64,000 nt of DNA from DASUSH01 sp963785155 (lineage in GTDB: Bacteria; Actinomycetota; Thermoleophilia; Solirubrobacterales; 70-9): the NCBI GenBank assembly GCA_963785155.1, contig CAWAUB010000004.1, positions 1 to 64,000 on the forward strand, in the 5' to 3' direction. Below, piece by piece: positions 1 through 9,965 of the stretch; position 1 is the stretch's first letter; every line of letters starts with the position of its first letter. A program made the translations under genes and the position numbers. The notes below the pieces were generated by a model. It made no database searches and was not told the DNA's origin. It worked only from the letters and a program-made list of their open reading frames with translations.

Positions 1-217
1 GTGGGATCCTGACTTGGTTCTGGGGTAGGTAAGACAGAGGTTTATATTACTTACCCTCGCGGTTACCGGCGTCATAGGGGTCTGTGGCAGCTCCTTTGCC
101 CTGGACACCAGAGATGGGTTCCTCGCCATGTTGGAGATTTTGCTGGGTGCTTGAGGAGTCGTTCTCGCCCCAGATGGCGGTCGAAGCAGCGTTGACGTAT
201 TTGTTGACGGTCTCCAT
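1..217 (-). CDS. Small conserved filamentous-fungal protein, 5' exon only (partial)
   Basis: The reading starts at the ATG complementary to 215-217 and runs 54 codons plus one base to a GTAAGT donor whose first base is 54. The peptide begins METVNKYVNAAS and contains EEPISGVQGKG and TDPYDAGN, a style I recognise from small conserved proteins of Aspergillus-type fungi with no firm function. The acceptor is uncertain: AG at 21-20 gives a 35-base intron, short even for a fungus, while AG at 10-9 gives 46 bases. The gene continues beyond base 1. The function is unknown; I infer only that it is hydrophilic and intracellular. Confidence 0.6.
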
Positions 218-1104
218 GATAGATTATCTTGGTTTAATTCAGATATCGATAAGTAGGTGATGTGGTGTGGAGTGTGGACGGGATAGACGTGAAGCGTGGT
301 AATGGAAGATGATACGGAGCTGAAGTAGGTATAGTAGAAGAGGTGGATTAAAGCCTTAGGCAGAGAGATTCAGGTATTAATGGAGCGATTGATGAAAGTT
401 GAATGGATTGAGTGTAAAGTGTAGAGTGTAACGTGTAAAGTCAACTGGGCAGGCAAGCTTTAAGAACAGGAGATTTAGACCCCCGTGGGGGCTACGTCAG
501 TGGGCGGTGGCTTACACATGGAACCCCTGCTTAGGCATTAATTCCACCACAATTGCGAATGAGGTTGGACTGGCGAAATGAAGACGATGGAAGTGATCGT
601 CTGGGCCTATGTCATGGGGTGACGTCATGGACTGCCTATCATCTATAGACCATTGAGACCTCTGATTGGGTGTGCCAAACAGATATAGTAGTCATCCACC
701 TACGATAGCTATAACTGTTCTATTCTGGATATGAAGACTTAAAGAGATATTATCTCGTCATGCTTGGCGTATTTAGTGGCGTATATAGATTAGAGAGCGC
801 GTATGGAGAGGACGCCAGGGAGCGATGTATATTGGAGGATTGGTGAAGTATTAAAAGAATGATTTAGTAAAGCATCGGCGAATAGTTTATTAAATGGAAC
901 ACGCCTTGGGATATTGGAATACGTCGTACAATACGTCTCAAAACTTGCTAAAGACACTTAGATACATCATTGTATCAAAAACCATGAAATAATAAACAAT
1001 AGAAGGCAAGACGTCCCGTCCCGTCTAATGCAAGACACGGAATAAAAATAACGAATGATAAAGCAAAGCAGAATAAAACCAAGAGCTCCCTAAGCAAATG
1101 TAAA
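218..1104. other. Fungal intergenic region, no gene seen
   Basis: This is AT-richer sequence between the start of the partial minus-strand gene and the 3' end of the GTPase gene. It should hold the promoter of the former and the 3' UTR of the latter. Apart from the CRE-like octamer listed separately and a short CCCCnnGGGG palindrome near 481-490, I see no coding potential, tRNA or repeat in it. Confidence 0.5.
620..627. promoter_or_regulatory. CRE-like octamer TGACGTCA
   Basis: A perfect palindromic CRE octamer lies about 400 bases upstream of the partial minus-strand gene. In ascomycetes such sites bind ATF/CREB-type bZIP factors (AtfA/Atf1) on stress genes. The sequence match is exact; function here is inference, since one octamer can occur by chance. 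Confidence 0.3.
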
Positions 1105-3100
1105 TCATGAGGGTATCGTGGGAGTCTGGGGGGTAGGAGTGGTAGCTCCCCCCTTCTTGACAGCATTGGGATTTAATGGATGCGCTGGGTCATATCCAAT
1201 GCTCTTAACGATCCCTAGACCCTTGGTCTTACCCTCGCGGAAGAGGACACGATCTCCGGGGACTAAGAATTCCGGCCGTTGGATGAATCGGAAGGCAACC
1301 CTGGCGCGGTCGCCTGTCCGAATGAAAGGGCGGTCAATGTCGATGACCGAACAGGTTTGGCTGACTGCTCCGACGTGCAGCATGGCCTGGTACTTTGGTT
1401 TGATAGTGGTTGCGTGGGAAAGAATCAGAACTGAACTCTTGTTAGCACACATCCTCTTCAATGCGCTTTCCATGCAACTTACCCTCTGCAACGAATTCGC
1501 GGTAGACCTTCGGAGGATTCTCCAGCTTCTTCAGCACCACCATGCCCTTGCGCACTTCCTTTCGGCGGACACGCTTCAGGGCGAAAGATCCGGACTGACC
1601 GGCGAAACAAGCATTCACCTGGATACGCTTGCGCTCAATGGACTTGATTGTGGTAGTGGTGAACTGGCCAAGAGAGTCAGGTCCCACAATGACGGTATCG
1701 CCGACATGGATGACACCAGACTTGACAACGCCTGAGACTACTGTACCAGCGTAGGGCACAGAGAAGATGTCGTTGATGACGAACTCGAAGGCCCCCTCAG
1801 AGTCATACTGACCGCGGTGAGGCAGGATATTGAGGAAAGTTCGGACTAGGTCAAGGTTCTCTCCGGTGACATTGGAAACCTGGAAGATGGGACAAATGCG
1901 CTGGCTGACGAATTGAGTGGCCGTGTTGATGCTCTCCTCCATGTTCTTCACGAAAATGGGGATTTTGTGCGCGCCAGGGGATTTGAGAATTTTTTCCAGC
2001 TGGGACAAGGTCTCCTGCAGAATATGGGGCGGGCAAATGTCGATTTTGGTGACGATAACCATGACAGGTACATTCAAAGCCAATGCGATACCCAGATGCT
2101 CTTTGCTCATTCCGATTAGACCATTGTTGGCTGCGACCATGAGCAGACAGTAGTTGGGGCTGCTGCTCAGCATGCCGAAGACGGTCGTTCGAAGGTACCG
2201 TTCGTGGCCTGCCAGGTCAGAGAAGGAGATGACTTTGGCAGATCGCTTCCCGATATCCTCCCAAGAGAGCTTTCGGCCTTGCGAGTTACTGACAATGTCT
2301 CCATGGCTGTCGAAGCCCATGATCTCCATGCCCACAGAGCTGGTCCGGCCACTCTCAATTTCATGCTTATGACGGAAAAGGTTCACTCGCGCACGACCGC
2401 GGCCATCATCAAGGCCACCCTTCACCAGGACTCCTAGCATCGTACTCTTCCCCGCATCTACATTCCCCACCACGGCGACCCGGAGCTCCGCCATCTCCTC
2501 AATGGTATCGGGATGGTGGCGCACTAGAACCTTACCCCAGGCACCTTGTATTCGGGAAGTATTCACGGGCGACTCCTCCGGGCCGCCGACATTGTGGGTA
2601 AGTAATACCCGACAGTGAGCGGGGATAGTCTCGGCCGCCTCGCGCAGGCGCTGCAGCGCCGTCTGCCACTGGGCTAGGTCGAAGCCCATAGAGTCACCTC
2701 CATCCTCCAGGCCGAGGTCGAAGATGGTCTCTCCATGGCCTTCATCGATTCGGGATTGTATTGTGCCAGCTAGCACCTGCAGGTTGTCTTCGATAGCATC
2801 GCCTGTTCCCAGGAGTAGCTCCTTTAGTTTCGCTGTGCGGGGGGCATCGGACAGCTCGAGCTGGTCGAGGATGTCGAGTTCCGCGTGGTCTTCGAGATCG
2901 TGCGACACGCTCGCTGTGGAATATCCGCTATCGCTGGGCGGCACGACAGAGCGGTGAGCCTGTTGCTTTTCGGCATACTCGGCGAATTCACTGAGCGCCT
3001 GGAGAGATGGCCAAGTCAGATAGGGGTAAATGCGTTAGACTAATTGTATACATACGACCTCGCCTCGCCTTCGCTCCTCGTGGTTCAATTTGGGCGCCAT
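1105..3100 (-). CDS. GTPBP1-like translational GTPase (fungal, three exons)
   Basis: Gene model: exons 3100-3056, 2998-1483 and 1430-1105, total 628 codons plus stop. Intron 1 (57 bases) has GTATGT..CCAG ends; intron 2 (52 bases) has GTAAGT, a CTAAC branch site and TTCAG. Splicing restores the family motif across exon 2/3 (VAE then VLILSH). The protein starts MAPKLNHEERRR. The G domain shows P-loop GNVDAGKS (about residues 193-200), DLAGHERY (G3) and TKID (G4), followed by EF-Tu-like beta-barrel domains ending at GDRVLFREG. The family (GTPBP1/GTPBP2, EF1A-related) acts in ribosome rescue and mRNA turnover in the cytoplasm. The GTG at 2944 is not the start; the upstream exon supplies the ATG. 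Confidence 0.88.
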
Positions 3101-3642
3101 CGTAGGCAGGCGGGGTGTTGATAAGGGTAAATGTGTTGACTATGTTCCGCTTCTTCGGGGTGGTGACGTTATTGGCCGGTGGATTCAATCTCCGTTGGTT
3201 AATGTTGGGTTGAAGCTTGTATTCGAGGAATCATTATTATCTTCTGTTCACAGAAGATATAGGAATAGAGAGATTGAGAATGTTCAAGAAGTAAGAGTCC
3301 AGATATGGGAACTGGGAGAGCTTTATCGATAAGTCGAGTCACTGATTGAGTCATCCCCAAGCGCCGCACTGCGCCACAGACTATAGCTCTGATGGGTCTA
3401 GGAAGAACAGTGAATCATATGGAATACTTTTACTGACATTTAGGGGCTGTTTAAGACTCAATCTCGTGACTCAAGGCTCAAGGCTACAGGGCACAGCCTG
3501 TACATCTCTCATCTACGCCGGGGAGTCGATGATCATAAACCAATTTCCATGGTATCGTTATCTATGCCTTTTGTGGTATCTCAGTTTCTTCCTCCTAGCA
3601 TTCCCAGTCGCCGGACGCCCGTTCTATCAATTTAAGAGTCGC
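3101..3642. other. Fungal intergenic region, no gene seen
   Basis: This stretch lies upstream of the GTPase start and downstream of the LSM3 stop, both on the minus strand. It should contain the GTPase promoter and the LSM3 3' UTR. Short plus-strand ORFs here carry no recognisable motif and I regard them as chance. Confidence 0.45.
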
Positions 3643-4118
3643 TCATGCCTGGGGGGAGATCAAGACGACGGAGTCTCCTAGACAGGGATCAGCAACCGAT
3701 TCACATTCACCAGTCCAGTATTCCAACTCACCTCGCACGAACAACATCTCTTCTTGCTTCTTAATCGTCTGTATCGGGAATACCAGATTAGCCTGTCGTC
3801 TCTGTATAAATGCCCGGAACCACATGACCCTACCCGCACAGTCTCCTCCTCGTTATCGTCCTCTTCCACCACGTAGATTGTCTCTTCCACATCTCCGAGG
3901 ACCAAGTTGCAGTGGCTGTCGTAGGCCTAGACACACACATCATGGTTAGCATCATCCCGAGGAGACCGTTTTGGGGGGAAGGGGGAAGAGCTTACGTGGA
4001 GGCGGCCCTTGAGTTCACGGTCACCGCGCAGCTTCACAAAAACGACCTCATCAAGGGAAAGGCGAACAAGATCCAAGGGCTCCGGAACGGATGCGCCAGC
4101 ATCTTCGGTGTCGGCCAT
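3643..4118 (-). CDS. LSM3: LSm3, U6 snRNA-associated Sm-like protein (four exons)
   Basis: Exons 4118-3996, 3926-3834, 3768-3732 and 3677-3643 join to 95 codons plus stop. Introns of 69, 65 and 54 bases all have GT..AG ends. The spliced protein starts MADTEDAG and contains the Sm1 motif with LDEVVFVKLRGDRELKGRLH, the junction-restored AYDSHCNLVLGDVEE, and Sm2 with MLFVRGDSVVLISP. These are diagnostic of LSm3, a subunit of the LSm1-7 ring (mRNA decapping, cytoplasm) and the LSm2-8 ring (U6 snRNA, nucleus). An in-frame upstream ATG exists at 4163, but the family starts at MADT. Nothing is broken, which contrasts with the bacterial half. Confidence 0.93.
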
Positions 4119-4537
4119 AACGAATTGAAGGGGTATGGAATTGGGATACGAGCAGGTCCACACACGCAGAATCGACGAGCTTTGGCTGATACCTGATCGG
4201 GTTTAGCGTGGATAGTGCCAAGCCAGACGCTGAGTCAGTGAGTTAGTCAGCATTTACCCCGGGTTTTCGGGATGTACCCGCACGGATCCACTGAACTGTC
4301 AGTTTGGTAGGAATGTGTTGACGGTTGTATAGATCAGCTATTCAGGAACTGTACAGTTATAAATTGATGTAAAGAGTAGTCAGGCTAGGGTTGGAATATG
4401 CTCTCTAACAAATGGACAGGGGTTTGATTAGGCTGAAGCACGACCTGCAGAAAGTACCACGGCCCCCCCCCAAAGATCCGGGGTCGTAGCGCCTTCCCCT
4501 CATCTGGCCACTCCTGATTTCCCTCTTTATTTACATC
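4119..4537. other. Divergent fungal promoter region
   Basis: This region separates LSM3 (minus) from the mitochondrial protein gene (plus) and should serve both promoters. It contains a run of nine C residues near 4462-4470. No coding potential, TATA box in a convincing position, or repeat was seen. Confidence 0.45.
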
Positions 4538-6375
4538 TTGAAGACTGCCATCAGACTCAGGCCCTTCGTTGGGATTGTCTTACAGATGCGGAGAATTTTC
4601 CTTTCTGGTGAGAGGTTCTCTTCTCACTGGGGCGTCTCGTCTCGGCCTAGAACTGGAGACGGGGGCATCAAACTCAGACAATTTCTCGCACACAGTCCAA
4701 TCGGTCAAACCAAGCGATTATCCTGGGTCGCAATAGCCCCAAGAACCAGATCATCAATTATTCATTCACGGCGAAAGCAAGGGGACAAACACAACCCGAT
4801 CCGAGAATTGACTACAACGTCTCAGCTTTGGAGCAGCGAACTCGCCGTACCACGCCCGGAAGAAGATCCCCCAATAACTCTACCACAATGGAACTCTGCA
4901 ACGGAAGAATCAGAGTATACCGCCAACTTCCACCAAATCATCGAAAATCGACAACCGAACCAAATACTCAAGGCGATGACTGACCCACGGTCGGTGGGGC
5001 TAGTTGGGTCGATGCCGCGGACCACGTTCCTCGCAACCTTACAATTACTCTCTCCCGACCACTTCGTGAAACCATATCGGGATCTTCACCATCCACTACA
5101 CTGGTGGGGGGTGCTGAAGCAAGGACTGAAATCTATCGAAGGGATCTTCGATGATTTTGTGAAAGACTTGATCAAGATCATACATTATAGAGTTGCGGGT
5201 GGGTATCCACCTCAACTAGCGGAATACACACACCTGCTGGACTGCGCACGAGTCATGGGAAATGCTCCCCTGGCTGATGAAATATGGGACGCGATGTACG
5301 ACCACCAAGTCATCCCAGATACGGCGTGCTTCAATCATTACATGGGCGCAACAATCTGGGACCACTGCTATCTGGGAAAAGAGGCATACAATCTTCAGAC
5401 GACTCCCGACAGCTACAGGAAGAGGCGCATGAACCAACCGAATGCTGCCTGGCGTGGATATGGCACGGCAGAGCATAGTGTTAGAAAAGTTATCATGAAC
5501 ATATTCAGTGACATGACTCAGATGGGGCTCAATGGCGACGAGCAGACCTACATCAACATCATCGTCGCCGCGGCCCGAGTTGGTGACAGAGATGCCGTCT
5601 GTAACGTCCTTCAAACTGTGTGGAACGTCGATGTCGAGGCCATCATGCTTGAGAAGGATAATTCGAAGTTACCACCGGTCGCTCAATACGATACCTGGTC
5701 CGGATTATACCCAACAGACCGTCTTCTTTTCGCCGTGGCCCATGCCTTTGGAACAACTTCCGACATTCACGCTGCCATACGGACAATAGACTTCTTATCG
5801 TCATCGTACGACATTCCTATATCCCATGAAGTCTGGTACGAATTGCTAGAGAGAACATTTATCCTTTCCAAGACACACAAGGGGAAACAGGCAGAGGTGG
5901 AGCTGTGGGGAAGGGTGCCCAAAGAGATGGTGTACCAAGTGTTCGAAACAATGACAGCAGAGCCCTACAACGTCCCACCGACTGTTAAGGCATACCGAAT
6001 GTTGACCTCAACGAGCCAAATCCTGGGCAACTTTGAGAAGTGCCAATTCCAACTCCGGCAGGCATATGATGTCTTCAGCAAGACCCGCGCAAAACGAAAA
6101 GAGGCCAGAGACATGGTCCTGCAATGCCTACAGCCAATCCTGGATGACATGAGACAAAAGGCAGGAAAGGCGTATTGCGATACCCAGCCCGATCCATCGC
6201 TATTCCAGTCCCCTCTTCTTGCCGAAGCAATTCACGTCTACGATATTCTCAGACTCGAGGCCCACCAGCAACTCGACCAGCTCAAACGTATGGTGAACAC
6301 AATATCAATTGCGGAAAAATGGGACGACTTCTCAGTCGATACTTGGGAACGAAAAGAACGTCCCAAATTTCAGGA
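4538..6375 (+). CDS. PPR-like mitochondrial protein, ATP13/Aep2 type, 3' end cut by chimeric join
   Basis: An uninterrupted reading of about 612 fungal codons, starting MKTAIRLRPF; a second ATG at 4586 (MRRIFLSG) is an alternative. The N-terminus is rich in Arg and Ser with few acidic residues, as in mitochondrial presequences. The middle shows helical-hairpin text such as EYTHLLDCARVMGNAPLA and DTACFNHYMGA, typical of fungal PPR-like factors annotated as 'mitochondrial ATPase expression' (ATP13/Aep2, needed for ATP9 mRNA expression). A Pet309/Cya5-type factor is the alternative. The fungal text ends near 6,375; the remaining codons to the stop at 6415 are bacterial DNA, so the true C-terminus is missing. 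Confidence 0.65.
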
Positions 6376-6390
6376 GCGATCTGCGCTGCG
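6371..6390. other. Chimeric join, fungal to bacterial DNA
   Basis: Left of this interval the plus strand reads a fungal protein in AT-richer codons. Right of it the minus strand reads a bacterial membrane protein in GC-rich codons. Both readings lose sense at the same place: the minus-strand protein is coherent down to ..SVLPRYAAQ and then turns into antisense fungal text. No repeat, insertion sequence or target duplication is visible at the join. Confidence 0.85.
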
Positions 6391-7754
6391 TAGCGCGGCA
6401 GCACGGAGGCCGTGAGCGAACCGGCGACCGCGATCGCCACCCACGTGACCAGGAAGGCAACGGCCGCGATCCTCGACCGCCGCGGCCCGACGAAGACGAG
6501 CAGGATGATCGCGAGCAGAGCGAGCGATGCGATGAAGCCCGCTCTGATCAGCAGGTCGGCAAATCTCCAGGTTCCGGTCGCGACCTTGCGCAGGGGCGCG
6601 CTCACGTCCGCGCCGAGTTGCCCCAGCGCGACCTCCCTGGCGAAATCGAAGCCGTGCGGCGCGGCGTTCAGGCGCCCGTAGTCCTTCACGTTCACCGCGG
6701 TCCCACGGAGATAGGTCTTCGGGTGGTCGAGGATCGCCTGGATCGCCAGGTCGCGCTGGATCGCGATCGCGTCGAACATCGACATCTCCTGTCCAAGCTC
6801 GTTGAAGACGTACGTGTAGGACTCGGTCTCCGCCAGCGTCTCCGGGTTCTGGGCGTATTCGGGCGGCGGGTCCTCGAGGTACTCGTGGTAGAGCTCGTTT
6901 GCCCGCACGCCCTCAGGAGAGTCCGTCGGGATCGGCAGCTTGTCCTGATCGAAGACGCGCAGCCAGAGGGCCTGCCCACCCTGCACGCTCATCGTGAACT
7001 GGTCGTAGCGGATCCCGTTGTGGGCGATCCACGGCAGGATCACCGCGATCATCACGCCGCCGACGACGAGCGTGCCGCGCCAGGTTTGACCCCACGACCG
7101 GGTTGCGAAGGCGAGTACGAACGGCGCGACAGCGATGAGGACCTGCGCGGACGGCTTCACGTGCGCAGCGACGCCGAAAACGATCCCAGCGAGGACCAGG
7201 CCCCGCATCGAGGGCTTGTCGGGCAGCACGGCCTCGATCAGCGCCACGGCCCCGGCGAACACCAGTACCCCGAACAGGAAGTCCGGAAGCAGGAAATGCT
7301 CGACCATCGCCATCGGCGGCGCGACGGCGGTGATCAGGGCCGCGAAGATCGCCGGCAAGCGGCCGAAGTAGCGATCGGTCACCCAGAACACGGCCGCTAC
7401 GAGCCCGATCCCGATCAGATGCTGAACGAGGATCAGCGCTGCCGGAAACGAGTAGGAGGTGCCGTAGACGTCGGCGGAGATGTCCCAGGGAATCAGGGTG
7501 AAGGGGGCGACGAAAAGCGGGTAGCCGAGCGTTCTGTAGGCATTGGTGTCGGCGCTTCCCGGGAGTCCCTCAGCGATCTGAACATAGGTCGGGGCGTCAG
7601 GGGTAATCGCCGTGGCAAAGTCGCCAAAGAGGAATGGAGCGCGGGCGATCAAAGCGAGCCCGGCCAGGGCGAGCGCCCACTTCCAGCGCGGTCCGTCGAG
7701 CGCCCGCAGGACGAAGCCCCAGACTGAACGGCCTATGCCGCGAACACGCTCCAT
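6385..7754 (-). CDS. GT-C-like (ArnT/PMT type) multi-spanning glycosyltransferase, C-terminus missing
   Basis: The protein starts MERVRGIGRS at 7754 with its start overlapping the upstream methyltransferase stop (TGATG). A first membrane helix is followed by an outward loop with TPDAPTY, the position of the catalytic Asp in ArnT/PMT-type GT-C enzymes. Many further helices follow, then a soluble stretch and more helices. Such enzymes transfer sugars from polyprenyl-phosphate donors on the outer face of the membrane. About 455 bacterial codons are present; the C-terminal end is lost at the join. It belongs to the minus-strand group of polysaccharide genes running down from 9,965. The family is inferred from topology and motif only. 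Confidence 0.6.
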
Positions 7755-8521
7755 CAGACCCGCTCGACCAAGACAAGACAGCGGAAGGCCGCCAGTGGGT
7801 TGAACGCAGGGCCCAGCAGGCGCTCGACGGCGAGCGCCGGGCCCAACAGGCGCTCCGGTACGAGCGAGGGGCGCGAGAACCCGCCGGAGAGGGGATATAC
7901 GAGCCAGGCGAGGCGCATGCGCTCCACGACACGCAGGCCGGGAGCCCAGCGCGCGACCGTACTGGGGCGCCGCCAGAAGAGAATCGTCGGCAGGGCGATG
8001 TTGGCGTCGAAAGGATCGCCCGTCTCGTCGCCCTGCGGCGCCTCGGGGTTGACCTCGAAGTCGAGATGCTCCTCGTGCAACCGCCCGTACGCGGGGGTGG
8101 ACAGAGGCGCGCAGAAGGGCTCGAGCATCAGCATTCGGCCACCCGGCGCAAGCACGCGCTCGGCCTCCTCGAAGCAGGCGCGCGGGTGCGGGACGTGGTG
8201 CAGGACATCCACGAGCAGGAGGTTGGCCAGAGTGCCGTCCTCGAACGGGAGGCTCGCCGCGTCGGCGACCCGATCGGCCCATGGGGACTCGACGACGTCG
8301 GTCGTGATCAGCTCGGGGATCGTCTCCCGCAGGGCGCCGAAGCCGCTGCCGAGCTCCACGGTGTCCCCATTCACGGGGCTGAGCCGGGCGGCGAGCAGCT
8401 GGAACCACTCCTGGTAGAGGCGCCGGACCACCGGCCGGGAGTCCCAGGCAGCCCGGTTCTCCTCCAGCGTCACGACCGTACGATCGCGCGCCGCGTCCGA
8501 GAGCGCCGGCTCAGCGCTCAA
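7754..8521 (-). CDS. SAM-dependent methyltransferase (class I)
   Basis: A Rossmann methyltransferase: VELGSGFGALRE (motif I), DVVESPWADR, SLPFEDGTLANLLLVDVLHHV (motifs II-III split here by reading) and APGGRMLMLEP. The likely start is TTG at 8521, just inside the end of the upstream MT-GT2 gene whose stop is at 8513-8511; a GTG further in is possible. The C-terminal part has a hydrophobic, repeated LLGPAL/LLGPAF stretch. It is translationally coupled on both sides, so it most likely methylates a sugar or lipid-linked intermediate of the polysaccharide. The substrate cannot be told from sequence. Confidence 0.75.
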   Translation of the reverse strand: MSAEPALSDAARDRTVVTLEENRAAWDSRPVVRRLYQEWFQLLAARLSPVNGDTVELGSGFGALRETIPELITTDVVESPWADRVADAASLPFEDGTLANLLLVDVLHHVPHPRACFEEAERVLAPGGRMLMLEPFCAPLSTPAYGRLHEEHLDFEVNPEAPQGDETGDPFDANIALPTILFWRRPSTVARWAPGLRVVERMRLAWLVYPLSGGFSRPSLVPERLLGPALAVERLLGPAFNPLAAFRCLVLVERV

Positions 8522-9965
8522 CGGGCCGGATCCAGATGCGGCGGAAGCCTCCGACCGCGAGCCGCGCGAGCTGGCCACCCCCGGAGAACCGCTGGATGTT
8601 CGTGTCGCCGTAGGTTCGCGCCCCGTAGCGGACCGGCACGTTCAGGATCTTCAGTCCGAGTAGAGCCGCGCCGAGCAGGAAGTCGAAGTCCCCGTAGGGA
8701 TCCTCCCCCCCTACCTCGTCACGCTTGGCCATGATCCGCTCGTAGTCGCCGCGGCGCATGACCTTGGTCCCGCACAGGGTGTCCTTTACGTACTGGCCGA
8801 GGACGACTGACATCAACGACGCGAAAAGCCGGTTGGCGAGGAGGTTCAGAAAGCGCATCGCCTCGTCCTCCATGCCGTAGACGAGACGGCTGCCGTTGAT
8901 CAGCTCGCCACGCCCCGAGATGATCGCGTCGTAGAACTTCGGCAGGTCCTCGGGCGCGACCGTCAGGTCGGCGTCGAGGATCATGAGGATCTCGCCGTTC
9001 GCCACCCTAAAAGCCTCGTGGACAGCGTTCGCCTTGCCCTTCCCGGACTGAAGGATCAAGCTCATTCGGCGCTCAGGGTTCGCCTCGATCGCGGCCTCGA
9101 TACGCGCGCGGGTGTCGTCGCTCGAACCGCCCTCGGCGAAGATGATCTCGGTGCCGAGGCCCATCTCCGGCACCCGCTCGACGATCGAGTCGATCGAGCC
9201 CGCCTCGTTGCGACAGGGGACGACGACCGTGACCGCCTCGTCGCGCTGCATGCGCGGCGAGGGGCGGGCGACCATGAAGTAGGTGAGAGTGAGGCTGCGG
9301 AACACAGGAAGCCGCGCGATCGCGCCGTTCCAGAACGCGGAGGCGAGACGGGAGCGGACCGGCAGCAGGATCTCGTTGCGCTGCTTGATCACCTCAAGGC
9401 CGCCAAGCTCGAGCAGATTGGCGAGGTCCTTCGGCGCGACCCAGTTACGGGTCGGCCGATCCGGCCGCAGGCCGAGCTTACGCATCATCCAAAGCGGGCC
9501 GCGCCAGAGGTTCGAATGGGTGCTGGCGACGATCCTCGTGTGCGGATCGCTATGCGCGGCGACCGCCCTAATCACCGCCTGGAGGTCGTTCACGTAGGGC
9601 ACGAGGTCGGAGAGCACGATGTAGTCGAAGCGCTCCCCCAGGTCGAGCGCCTCGCCGGTCGAGTGGACGAACTCGAGCTCCGGATACCGGGAGCCAGCGG
9701 CCTCGACCATGCCCGCGCTGACGTCGACGCCAACGCCTCGGCTCGGATCGAGCGACGCGAGCAGGTCGCCGCGGCCGCAGCCGATCTCGAGGACCTTCGC
9801 GCCGCGCGGAATCAGCGATCCGTAGATCGACCTGATCAGGCGGTGGTAGGGCTCCGTCTTGCGCGCCCAGGCGTCAGCGTCGCCCACGTACCGGTCGAAG
9901 TACTCGGCAACCTCCCCATAGCCTGCGAAAGATTCGGTGCCAGTCGGCTCACTTGCCAATTGCAC
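8511..9965 (-). CDS. Methyltransferase-GT2 fusion protein
   Basis: 484 codons with two complete domains in one uninterrupted frame. Residues ~1-235 form a class I SAM methyltransferase (VLEIGCGRGDLL; DYIVLSDLVPYV). Residues ~240-484 form a GT2 glycosyltransferase with VTVVVPCRNE, GSSDDT, the DxD-like LDADLTV, and KGKANAV. The GT2 half resembles polyprenyl-phosphate-type enzymes. The start is GTG at 9965, divergent from the next gene; the two readings overlap by 13 bases, so one of the starts is probably slightly different. Fusion suggests that sugar transfer and methylation act on the same lipid-linked glycan at the cytoplasmic face. No frameshift is needed to read it. Confidence 0.8.
   Translation of the reverse strand: MQLASEPTGTESFAGYGEVAEYFDRYVGDADAWARKTEPYHRLIRSIYGSLIPRGAKVLEIGCGRGDLLASLDPSRGVGVDVSAGMVEAAGSRYPELEFVHSTGEALDLGERFDYIVLSDLVPYVNDLQAVIRAVAAHSDPHTRIVASTHSNLWRGPLWMMRKLGLRPDRPTRNWVAPKDLANLLELGGLEVIKQRNEILLPVRSRLASAFWNGAIARLPVFRSLTLTYFMVARPSPRMQRDEAVTVVVPCRNEAGSIDSIVERVPEMGLGTEIIFAEGGSSDDTRARIEAAIEANPERRMSLILQSGKGKANAVHEAFRVANGEILMILDADLTVAPEDLPKFYDAIISGRGELINGSRLVYGMEDEAMRFLNLLANRLFASLMSVVLGQYVKDTLCGTKVMRRGDYERIMAKRDEVGGEDPYGDFDFLLGAALLGLKILNVPVRYGARTYGDTNIQRFSGGGQLARLAVGGFRRIWIRPVER

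Noticed and set aside
6412..8734. Plus-strand ORFs of up to 472 codons opposite the first membrane protein and methyltransferase
   Set aside because: Composition is Arg/Asp/Glu/His-rich without domains, typical of antisense reading of GC-rich genes, while the minus-strand readings carry clear motifs.
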